Shown: one piece after another, positions 24,801-36,800 of the stretch
Layout: every line of letters begins with the position of its first letter
How positions within the stretch are numbered: position 1 is the first letter of the stretch
Source: Eopsaltria australis
Taxonomy: Eukaryota; Chordata; Aves; Passeriformes; Petroicidae
Length of the DNA stretch: 64,000 bases
Direction of reading: 5' to 3'
Assembly (NCBI GenBank): GCA_034509425.1
Contig: JAVTVJ010000342.1
Coordinates: forward strand, 1,302,001 to 1,366,000
Notes under the pieces: model-generated
The model's input: the letters and a program-made list of their open reading frames with translations, nothing else
Told to the model about the DNA's origin: nothing
Databases searched by the model: none
Position numbers and translations under genes: made by a program

Positions 24801-27800
24801 GCATCCCCAGGCTCCTGTTCCATCCCTCCCTGCTGTGAGGGGAAGGTGCAGGGGTTAATGCCTTGGAGAGGCTCCCTAGAACAGAGGCTGGACAGAGTTC
24901 AGAAAATAAAGTGGGGATTTATTAAAGGCCTTCAACAGATGCACCTTGGGCAGTGCAGGAGCCTCCCAGAGGCTGCACCCAGCATGGACAATGGGCACCA
25001 GTTTCGCACACAGAGATAAGTTTGGTCCATTTGCATCTCAGGGGTGAATTGTCCAATTCCAGCTTCAGGTAATGCAGTCACATTCCCCCAGTTTGCTGCC
25101 CCCAATTCACTTTTGTTGATCCTTTTTGGGCCCTGAGGCTGTGGGGTGTCCTTGGTTCTCAGGCCTGGAAGGATTGTCCTGTGTGACCAAACTGTGCAGA
25201 GAGCTCACTGACACTGTGTATGGAGTTCAGAGTTCTGCACTAATGCAGTGCAGGAGCTGAAAAATAGAAAAGCTACAATCTTAAGGCATCAGGGCAGCTC
25301 CTCCCATGGCACAGATGGAGGGGGAGGATGGATGCATCACTGCCCCAAGCAGTGTCTGCACAGGAGGAGACACAGGCAGGGCTGTTGCACCAAATTAAGA
25401 GCTGCCCCAAATTAACTCCATTACATGTGGGCAAACAGATCTGGCATGTCAAGGCCCATTCCATGGGCTTGTTGGCACTGCAGCTCCTTGGTCCCTGTCT
25501 GTCTCAGGCTGGACACCTTGACATAATTACCTTGTATGTCCTGGTCTTGTTCTGACAGGAGCTCCAGGCAGTATTAACAGAGATAAAAGATCTCAGCAAT
25601 TTACAGAAGGAGGGATGAAGATGCCTTTAGGAAATATTTATCTTTGAGCTACTCGTTTCTATTTGAATAAAATTTGAATAGTTTTCTCTTGACAATGCCA
25701 AGTACACTGGATCATGCAGAGCTAAAAAATAAACCCAGGAGCATCAAAAGAACTGGGAAAAGGGAAGTTCAGGAAGAAAGTGCCAATAAACTGGAACTTA
25801 TTTTTCAGTTCTGTGACCCTAAAACAGACATGTTCCACAAAGAGCACCTGAAGCCAGACTTTCCTGGTGAGCTGAAATGGTTGCCATGAAGCCTGTGCTC
25901 ATTGCCTGACCCCCAAACTGGTGTGTTACAGACAAGCTGAACTGGTCCAGCACACCAAATACTTAAGTCCTGACCCTAGAGGCAAAGCCCTCCCACAGCT
26001 CCAGTTCCTTCAGCAGTCACTTTGCTTCCAGAGCTTCTCCTCTGCCTCTCTCATGCAAGGTGCAGCAGAGGAATGAAAAAAACCCACTTACATACTCGCC
26101 CCAAAGTTGTGCTTCAGTCACACAAATAATTCTTTTCTCTGAACGTGGACAGAAGCCAACTGGCCTCTGCCTTGAACTGAACCCACAGAGTAGTTTTGAA
26201 ATTGCCCTTACAGCTTGCTCCTGCTTCCTCTCAAAACTTTTAGCTTCACTGTCTAATGATGGACAGAGATTAAATTTATCTCGCAGTTTCTGTCATCTGA
26301 GCAGCAGGCACAGAGTCAGAACGAGTTCTCTGGATTGGCTTTTCAGAGCATCTCCCCTTGAGGGGAGAGCCAGGCACCCTAGGGAAGGCTTCATCCTCAG
26401 CATCTCTCAGCATGATGAGTACCCAAGCCCTGGGGTTCCTGTCTCCCCTCACTGCCAGGCAGGGATTTGGGCTGTGCTAGGCTGGACTTGCTGCTGCCTG
26501 GCTGAGCGTGCCAGAGCCGCCACCACAGCTCTGCAGCCACAGCAAACCCTTCAGTGCTTCCTGCTGCTCCTCTGCCCACATTCCCAGGGGGACAGGAGCC
26601 CTCCCTGCCAGGGTGACAGCGGGCACGTGTCCCCACGTGGGCAGTGCTGGTGTCCCTGCTTCACTCACAGGCCCACACACCGTGCCCAGCCAAGCCATGC
26701 CCGTGGCATTTGTTGCCCTTTTGCCTTCACTGTGAGCTGCTTATTTTTCAGCACAGATTTTTGAGGCTGATTAAGGAGAGTGGAGGACTCTCAGGCATTT
26801 ACCAAGCACTGCAGATCTCCATTCAAAATATTTTCATTTGACAGCGATTCTCCCCTTAACAAATCTAAAATGTCAGTCAACAAAGATCTTAATCCAGCTA
26901 AGTGTGCTACACTGATATTGCACTGTGCTGCTTTTTTAATCAGTGCCTGTAGTTAAACTCCTCATGTGACATCTAGTACAGCTGCCTCCATTTACCAAAC
27001 ATTCAAAATTTGTCATCACATTTATTTGGTAAGAACTATTTTCCACAAAACCATTCTGGCTGGCATTAATTACATTATTCCCTTTTATTTATATCATCTG
27101 AGTCCTGATTCCCCCTCAGAAGTGATTTAAACAGATGGGAAGAGGAGAAAGGTCCCCCCCACAGGAGGCAAGGAAAGGCTTTGAAATCCCCCTTTATCCA
27201 GTGCTGCAGGAGGAGGGAAGGAGCCCTTTTGGGAAGTGGAGGAGGCAGAGCTTTGCTTCATCTTGGGTGAACCTGGGTGTGAAGAGTCTGGCATGAGAAA
27301 GCCCGACAGGGTCGTGTCCCCTGGGTGCCACTAAATGTGATCCTTCAAACGCCAGAGTGATGCAAGCACCTCCCACATCCTCACCGAAGATGTGGGAGCT
27401 GATTGCCACAATGCAAAAGAAAACAACTTGAAAGTTGCTTTCAACCATTTTACTTTTGGCTGAAATAACTCAGGAAAGTTCTTACGAAGGAGTGGGGACA
27501 GTCACCTGCAGCTGAGGAGGACACCTCAATCACCTCGAGTCCAACCATCACCCTGCCATGACCTGGCTGTCAGGGGAGTCTGCTCATTTGGGGAACTAAA
27601 ACCCTTACATTTTGCCATAAGGAAAAGCCAGGAGCGAAGCCTTTCTCAAACCCCTCTGCAATCCTGTGACAGGCTGGCTTTGTGTCACATTTCATAGTTA
27701 CACCTTGCAGCTGCTGGTACACAAACAGTGAGTAAAGCTGTAAAGCAGCTTCCATTTTAACCTGTTGAACCATTTTCCAGAGGACATGTGTTGAAACTTC

Positions 27801-30800
27801 TGTATACAACACATTCATTTTCTGGTACAAGTGGAATGCATTTTCATTCTTTCTAAACAAGTAGATGCAACACTGAGTGACAGGGTGGCAAAATGGCAAC
27901 AGAAATTCTATGCAGACAAATGTAACACAAACAAAATCTAACACAAGGGAGCTGCTTCTCAGGAAGGTCTCTACAGATCCATTTAAGAAAACATCAGCTC
28001 TCTCCATCAGGGTCAGAAAGCCCAAATATCAGGAATGACGCAGAAAGAGAGAGGAGAAGCAGGAAAGGCACAAAGAGCAGCATGAATCAAATGTGGGAAG
28101 AGTTTCTAGGCCAGCACAAGCTAAAGAGAGACAGGTGGATGGTGGGGGGTCACAGACTGAAGGCTCACAAAAAGGTTATTTCTAATCCAGGCTGCTGGGT
28201 GCCAGTGAAAGCACCAGGCAAGAAGCTTGGGACAAAAGCAGAACCTGTTCCCTGTGGTGCATAATTAAGCTGTGCCACAGGAAGCCTCACAGCCAAACAC
28301 AGAGGTGATTTTAAAAAAGATTAAGCAAATGTATGTCCTTCAAGGGCATTTAACACATCCTGCCTGAATAGAGCCCATCAAGGACCTTAAACACACCTGG
28401 GAAGGCACACAAGGCAAAGAGCCAGGCCATTCTTGCCTCTGTTCCTGAGCAGTTACCCATGTCACAGGTGAAAGTGTCACTGGCTGGCCCTACAGACCTG
28501 GGCTTTAGGCTGGTAAAATTTATCTCCCAGAGCATGAGGACACTAGGGTAGCAAAAAACACAGAAGGAAAGAAATGTTGACTATTCACATTACCCACAGA
28601 CACTCCTTAAAAACGGCGAGCCCTGCAAATGTAACCTGGCAGGCACAGCTCCAGCCCAGGGGGTGCAGCAAGGCTGCCATTCAGGGGGAAAAGGAGCAGT
28701 GGCCAGCACAGTAATTACAGGGACATTAGGATGTCCCCTGGGGTTGGGCTGTTTCTCTCCTGCCTGGGACTCCTCAGCACCTCCACACAGCTTCAGATCC
28801 CACACACTACATCCTACACCAGCAACCCTCACCAGGAACACACACCTGGAGCAGCCATCCATCCCTGCACATGGATGTCTAACTCCTGGCATCCTTTTTA
28901 TTTCTCCAGAAAGGAGGATGGAAGTGTAGCCAGGGAAACCTGGCTGTCCAGAGAAAGAGTCCCTGAGCACAGGTGACAGGAGCAGGAATGTGCCACATCC
29001 TCACTCAAAATGTCCAGGAAGGCCTTCACAATTAAGAGCTCAAAGGACCTCAAAAACCTCCTTAAAGACAGAGAACTTAAGTCATTCCAAAGCTCTAAAT
29101 CAGCTTAAACAGCTTAAACTCAACTAAGGCCCTACAGTGTTTTAAGCATTTTAAACCCATCTAAAGCCTTAAAGTGGCTTAAGGAGCTTGAAATACTCTA
29201 AGGCTTAGAAGTGGTTTAAGAATCTCTAACTTGTGGCTAACCCACTCCTCATTCCTCTCCCAGCTGTGGCACCCATCACTGCTCACCCAAGCCACACACT
29301 CCCATTTACCCCAAACAGCCCAGACACCGCAGGGACAGCCCCTGGAAATTGTCCATTTACCCTTCTCCTGCTTTCCTTGGTTTCAAAGACTGGAAAGGAG
29401 AGAGGCCTGGGGTTGAACTCTCAGGTTGGAACAAGACTCTGACCTACAAAGTTTGTAGTTTCTGGTTCCAGTTTGGCTGCAGATGAAAATTGTGTCAGAC
29501 TGCCTGACTCCCCACTTCACCTCAGCAGGAGTTTTGAAGTCTGCACTCACTGCAGAGGATGAAGCAAACCTGGTTAACACAATTTTTGCATTTTCTGATG
29601 CCCTGGTTTTGACTGTATGACTTGGGAATGGAAACGGCCCAGGATGTTTCAGTTTGGTTGTTCACACCTTTAAGAGCAATTGCTGCTCCATCTTTGTTAC
29701 ACTATCATTGCTCAGACACCCAAGTAGAAACTATTTTCATCAGAAAATTTTATTTAATGCTACATTAACACATTTCTGCGTCACTTATGCTTTCCCCATT
29801 CTCCTCCTGCTGCTGCTGCAGGACTGCACCTGTGCACTCCCACCAGCACATTCCCTTGGGATATTTCCTCTCCTTTCCCTCTCTGCAGGACAGCTCCTGA
29901 TTCCACTGCTTCTCTCCTGACTTAATTTTTAAATTCTTCCTATTTACCTCCTCTTTTGCTTTCCCTTTCATCATTATTCCTTTGGACAAATGAGGAATAG
30001 ACTCTACAGATCCCTCAGGATAATGTACCCAAACCAGTTCAGCTGTAGCTATTCTGACACTCACACTTATTGAGGAACATGCTGCATCCTGGCTCCTTGA
30101 AGAAGGAAAAGGAACCATGCAGGTCCCAGGCTCTCTGCCTGCTGATGACTCTTCCCTCAAAAGATACAGCAAGCTATGGAATAAATTATAGCTTGAAGGC
30201 AAATTAATCTAAATTTGTTGTACAAATAAGGTTAAAGAAAACATTTAAAAGCAGATACAAATTGCATTGCTAACAAACCCTTCTGAATCATCCAAAGGTC
30301 AGCATGAAGCCAGAAACACAGTGCATGGCTTTCCTTTTCATGTGTGTGCATGAGTTAATTGCAATGGAACACACTGCAAAAAACATGTTGAAATCATTTT
30401 TATTGCTCCTGTCTCCTGTGAAAACATCTCCCTCGAATTAAGCTGTGCCAAAGTCTGTACAACACTGGCAGGTGCTGGCAGACACAGATTGTTTATCAAT
30501 TTCCATTATGTGGCTCAAAGATCTTCTCCCTGCTTCAAAAGATCCATTTTCTTTCTTCACTTTTTCCTGAGAGAGAAACCCTGCAGGATTTTGGTGGCAT
30601 AAAATTTTTAATTTCCATCACTACCACCACCAGCCATCCCCTTTCTGGTGATCTCTTTCCCGTTGCACACACATTGGGCTAGATCCTTTCTTCACAGAAC
30701 TAAGAATTGCTGTTTGTCCTATTGTTTGAAAATGGGGCAGAGGAAAATCTGAATAACAGACAGAGAAGAGCAAAAAAAGACCTTGATAATGTCTCACTGT

Positions 30801-33800
30801 CAGGCAAAGGAGGCTGCCTAAGCCTTTGTTTTTGGTTCGCATCTGTAAACATAAAAATGAGTCATTTCTTTTGTAGTCCCTACAGAAGGTTCTTCAAGTT
30901 ATGTACACCCAGAAAAAAAACCACCTTTTCCTATTGCAAATGTCCTGTGCCAGGTAGCAGCAGCTTCCTGGGATCTTCTGAGGCCCTTTACTATTCTGCT
31001 TTTGAATGTATCCATTTTATTCATTTGTCTCACATTCACATCATCTGGACAATGAGATTTAATGGCCTTTACACTACAAACGAACCCTCCACCTACAGGA
31101 GACCAAAGCAGCTGCTGCTCCTCCTGCAGGACACGGCTTCTTTGGTGCAAACAGGATCACACAGCTCCTGCTGGGCACCAGTTCTCATTTCAGTCACCCT
31201 GACTCCCTGCACAACCCTCCCACAGTGGCCATGGCTTTCCAGTAGGGCAAAGTGGTTTTGCAGAGGCAGCTCAGTGTCAGCTGAGCCCGTTCTGGTAGGT
31301 CAGGCAGGGATGGGCTCCTGCCATTCCTGGCACTCCTCTCTTGGCATCCAGTGCAAATCTCTCACTACATAATTAGATAATGCTTACTATAACGAGTGCT
31401 GGCTCCTGGGCACCACAGGTGTGAACTGGGATGCTAAAAATACCAAGCCCTGACTCCTTAGCAGCCTGTCTTTTCCTAATCTCCTGCTGGAACTATTTCA
31501 TTTGGTGAGGTGAGGAAAGCGCTGTTGGGCTGCTGCTGAGATATCCCAGTGCAGCTGCTTGGATTCACACAATGCCTCTGTCCAGTGTTTTTATTTCCAT
31601 ACAGTGTTTGCTACAACACTGCAGACACTGAACATGCCAGGAACAGACCAGCCCACGGTTCAGAACAAGCACAAGCAGTGAGCCCTGCTGTACCTGTGCT
31701 GCTTGGAGCTGCAGCACCACAAAGAACACTCACGTAGTGCCCCTACAGGGCACAACACACAGATCCCATTCCTGAGCTGATATCCCAAAAGGACACAGCA
31801 CTGGACAAGCACAGGATTTCCAGGTGTGGGCCCTGTGCTGTTTGCTCCATGCCCTGTGCCACCCTGGCTTTGCCCAGCAGCTGCTCAGGACAGGAGTGGC
31901 TGCAGGAAGGACAGGGGGGCTGAAGGCAGCCCTTGCTCCCCCAGCTGGTGGAGGCTCTACCTGCTCTGCCACCAAGGACAGCAGAGATTCAGGTGTCCAG
32001 TGTGAAACTGGTGCTCTCTGGAAGGAGAAGAGCACTGGAAGGGCTGTGCTGGGGTCTCTCTCCAGGGAGGGAGAAGGGAAGGCAGGACAGGGCCTCTGTG
32101 CTGCAGAGGGATGGGTGGGACCAGAGCCCTGTACCAGGCCCTTGCTCCAGAGGGGCCCTTGCTCCTGCGTAGCTGCAAGGAAGAGCAAACTCCCAAATCT
32201 CCCTCTCTGTGGTCCTTCACACCTGACTCTGCTGAAACCTCCACCAACACCCTCTTGGTACTTGGGGAGACATTTTTCCTTTTAGCACCTCCAACACAGG
32301 CGAGCTATCACATTTATCAATACAAATGCAGAAAGCTTGCACGCACACGACAGGACAGGGAAGCCCCTGTGGTGTGAGACAGGTCCACGCCACCTCTTTA
32401 AGTCCCATTTCTGCCACTGCCAAATGCACACACACAGAGTGGGTGCACTGTGAGTGACACCCAGAGCCATGCCTGGAGTAATCCTGGCCAAAGAACACAT
32501 ACAAAGATTGATACAGGACACAATTTTATTCCAGTTTGCAGCACATTCTGTAGTTAACAAGGCCAGTGACACAGCATCAATAACAAGTACTCTCCCTCTC
32601 GAAATCTTTCTTTAACCTGCATAATGTGGCTTCTTTTGTTGTGTGTTAATTTTTTCTTTTCTTTTAAATCAAAACACTGGAAGCAGTAATTAAAAGTAAT
32701 TGTTGATGGTATCATCCTAAGTGCTTACTGTGTTTCTTATCTGGCCAGCTCATGCCTTGGATTCCAAGAATAAATCACAAAGACAGCAGATACCACATAT
32801 CATCACAGAAATGAGTTTAGCCTGGGAGAACAAATTAAGCAAAGATATGATCTAAAGCCCAGAGCTCCCTTTGGAAATGATGTCTTGGTCTCACTCCTGT
32901 TCACAGATGCTCTTTGCTCCCACAAGGCTCAAAGCACAGCAGTAGCAGAGCTCTTGCTCGTTAAGTTCTGGTGAACTTGCCCCAGACAAGGGGCACAGCC
33001 CATCCCTGTCCCTGCAGGGCTCAGGACACATCCCTGTCCCTGCAGGGCTCAGGGGTCAGCACATCCCTGTCCCTGCAGGGCTCAGGGGTCAGCACATCCC
33101 TGTCCCTGTCTCCTGGAGCATTGCAGGGCATGGGAGGAGTACAGGTACACTCTCAGTCTGCACCCAGGGATGAGGAGAAGGAGGAGGAGGGGTTGTCCAG
33201 TGGTCACACAAGGGCCTGGCTGCCATGCCCTGCTCCACAGCAGGAGAAGGAGAGGTGGGCACAGACAGAGGTGGACACAGGGCTCCCCAGCTGCCCTGGC
33301 AGTGCTGCTCTCCGCCAGGGCTGTGGCCCCACTGCCAGGGCAGGGCCTGGTGCTCAGGTGACAGCAGGGAAGGCAGGCACAGCCCTTCTGCAGAGCACCC
33401 AGCCCTCCTGGCAAATAAGTGCACTGAGAGCAAACTAAAAAACCCAACAGAAATGTCAGAGCCTCTTCTTTCCCCACTGTCTTTCTATCACCATCTCCAG
33501 CTTCTGCACATGATTCAGGAATCCTTCACCAGCTCTGTTTTTCCTGGGCTTTATTGGCCACTGCAGCTTCTCCAGCCAAGATGTGAGGCAGGACTAAATG
33601 AGTCACAACTAATAACAGATTGAGTAACACTCACTTGTCAACTGCAACTTCCAGCTGAATGTATACAGCTGTAGGGGAAGCTGAGGAAGGAGAAAAACAC
33701 TGACTCCCCCATAACAAAACCTGGCACAGGTACCTCAGGATTAGTCAGGTATCAAGAATCTAGACAAGCATTGGAAAGAGGAAATAAAAATTCACCAAAC

Positions 33801-36800
33801 TTTAAATAGTAAGTGGAAAAGTGTCCCCAGGCTCATAGGAACCCAAGGTAACACCTGTGGCGGGCAGTGTTGGAACACGTATTTCCAAAGGGTTCTCTGT
33901 GATCTTGATATTTTTCTGATCAGAATTTTAAAATGTAAGAACAATTCTACATTTTTTTGCTCCCAACTATTCTGGTACAAAATTGTCCTAAGCAGAAGTA
34001 ATGCAGATTGCCCCAAGCAGGGTAGGGGAAGGCAATTCCATCAGTGGGCACACGACCCTTTCCTGTAACACTTTTCTTCCTCACTGTCCTGCACTCCCCA
34101 TAGCCCTTGAAGGAAACAGTTCCTTCCTTCAGTTCTCTAGCAGCAAGCTGCTCTTCTCCTGCTGGGGAAAGCTTGGGCCCTTTCCATCAACAGCTGCGGT
34201 TCTTCCCAGAGGAGAGCTGCCCTGCAGGAAGCAGCGTGGCAGCTCTGGACCTCGGAGGCACAAACTGCTCAAACTCACAGCATTCCCAGCTTTGAAATTC
34301 CCAACCCAGCAGAGCCCTCCAGCAAGCAGCAGGAATGAGGCATCCCAAACTGAGCATGCAGCAGTAGCAGAGGGTGAATTACTTCATCACCACAAGACCA
34401 GCTCCACACTAACCAATTTTGCTTAATAGAAAGAAGTTCTTGGAGAACTTCCCTGAAGTTTCTTCCTAGGCAGAGTGGAACAGGAAGCTGCAGTCTCCAG
34501 TTCAGTGACAAAAGCCACCCAAGGAACATTTCAGGGACATGGCACCAAGCTAAACAAACCATGAATCACTTGGTGACTCCAGGCTCAGTCTTGGCTGGCA
34601 GACTTGTGCTCAGCTTCCCAGCTGCCCCACCTGGCTCCCACATGCTGAGCCAAGCCCTGGGATTATGAATGGAGCCCATCTCCAGCTACTCTTCAGAGCT
34701 ACACGTGCATGCAGGCCCTGTGAATAACTGCTCTTCTCATCTAACACCAGATTTTTTTTTGCACTATTTCAAGATGCAGAGGAGGCACAACAGCAATAAC
34801 TGACAGTCCACACTCAGTGCAGGGGCTGCCTCGATGCTGAGGCCTCTCACTGCTCCCACTGATGAGGGGTGGGAGCTTCTGAAGCTCAAGCACTTTCAGA
34901 ACCTGCTCAAACAGGATTTGCCCTCACAGGCAGCTACCGAACGCTTTCTGTCACTGACACCTATGACCCTAAAGCCGTGCTTTGGTCCCCTTTGGTCATT
35001 TGCAGGCTGAGGTATACATTCCCATCATTCATTGTCCTTTCCAATAAACAATCCTTTTTCCACCTTATGCCACTGGGTTCTGATTCCAGCTGCTGCTAAG
35101 ACCACAGGTAAAGTTTAGAGGCAAGAGAAAACAGATTTGTTTGAAAGCCAAGTTGTGAGCTGTGGTTAGCTTTTTTTTTTTTTAAATAGTAACTTCAGAA
35201 AACAACATAGACTGGATGGTTTTGGTGGCTGTTTATCACAATGGCTAGATAATAGAATTAATTGCCTAGTTTGAGATTTTTAATAATTCAAAATTGTTCA
35301 TCTGCATAAGAGATTCCCAGAGAATTGCAGGGAGCTGGGGCCTGCTGCTGCCCCACACCCAGACCTGCAAGAGAGACTCCTCCCTCAGGGAAAAGATGTT
35401 CTGCACCTCAGGTGTAACAGAAAGGAGCTCCACGGGTGCAAATTCCATTTCTTTGCGTCCTAAAGTGACGTGGTTTTGTACGACACTAATGCATTACACA
35501 ATCCCATCAATAACTGCTACAGAGCACATCACTCATGATGACAGAGACAACACCACCAGCCAGCCTTTCTCAACACCAGACCAGACTCCAGGAGCCATAA
35601 ATATTCAGGTCTGAAAGAACTGCAGTAGCCTCGACCGTTAGTGCCAGCAAACACATTGCCCTTGTGAAAGCTGTACTTAAATTGCAGATTACCTAACACA
35701 CAAAATGAAGGATCCTGCTGAATTTTAAGGGCTCGGATCTTTTGCAGTCTTCAGCACAAAAGCAAGCAGTGTCATTAAGAACAGCGCACCGTGGCTTCCT
35801 CTCCAGTGTGTCTTCCTCCAGGGATGGGTCTCATTGGATGCCATCAAGTAGAGGGTTCCTCCACCGGGGTGCCAATGCCAGGCGTGCAAGTGCTGTGATG
35901 TGCAGGGCTGCTGATGCATCACGGAGGGGAGCAGGCCTGTTTGGGGCAGGCTGCCTCGCTGCCCTTCCCTCCTACCCTTCCACAGGAGAGCTCCTGGAGT
36001 TGTTCCCTCGCTGGGCACAGCTGCCCTGACCCATGAGGAACGAGTGGCCTGCAGGCAGCGTCCTGTGCTGTGGCTCTGCCAGCCATTTTGATACACATAG
36101 CTGATAAGCACTGAGGTATCATAAAGGAAATGGGATTAAAGCCAGCAAAACACTCCTTCCACACTGCTGCAGCGTTTATTCAGCCTGAATTCCTGATGGA
36201 CTCTATTAATCCATCTCTTTGGCTAATTGGGCATTACTCATGCCACTGCACAGCTCAGTGCTCACAGTGACGGAGCAGCGGAGGCGTTTCAGCCTTCAGC
36301 TTTTACAGCAGGTGTTTACATGAAGCTGGTCCTTGTGCAAGGGCTCCTTACAGGACTGGTGTCCCTCTGCGAACAAAGCAGCAGCACTTGGGGCTTCTCC
36401 AGGGCTGACAAGTGCTGTGTGCAGGCACGGAGTCATCACGGCTAGGAATCAAGGCTGATTAGTGCCACGGGGTTATGATTAAGCAGGTTGGCTCCGTTAC
36501 CTCTGCCCCTTTCTCTTGTTTACCTGGGATCCAAGCGCAAGGCACGAGTGATGACAGGAGGAGAGTGAGGGGAGCAGGGTGGGGAAGGAGCTGACGATTA
36601 AAGAACACGGGAGGAATACTCTGAGACACACAGCCACCGTCACAGCAGACAAGCAGACCAGAGGCAGACAACGACAAGCTGACCTGCTGATTTGTTGCCC
36701 AGTCCTGGAAACCCCCATGCACCACAGCACTAGCGGCAGTCCTCCTTCAGTGAAATGCCAAAAGAAACATCAGCACCACGTTGACGATGATGAGGAAGAG

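Larger units (their letters stand above)
20691..36174 (-). other. ARHGEF4: Large ARHGEF4 intron, 3' half
   Basis: Part of the 31 kb intron between the SH3 and APC-binding-region exons. It holds a CR1 remnant, one LTR-like repeat copy, a 33 bp minisatellite and a degenerate CTTAAA-rich patch, each listed separately. Long open frames at 26060-26764 (+), 27570-28025 (-) and 30707-31372 (+) have no recognisable domain, Kozak start or splice context and look like chance. Confidence 0.6.

Noticed and set aside
26060..26764. 234-codon plus-strand open frame
   Set aside because: No recognisable domain, cysteine/serine/proline-rich chance composition, no matching splice or promoter context, and it is antisense within an intron.
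27570..28025. 151-codon minus-strand open frame on the gene strand
   Set aside because: Hydrophobic, cysteine-rich chance peptide. It has no convincing acceptor and donor pair or recognised domain, and overlaps no other evidence.
30707..31372. 221-codon plus-strand open frame
   Set aside because: AT-rich and non-coding-like composition with no domain or conserved motif visible.
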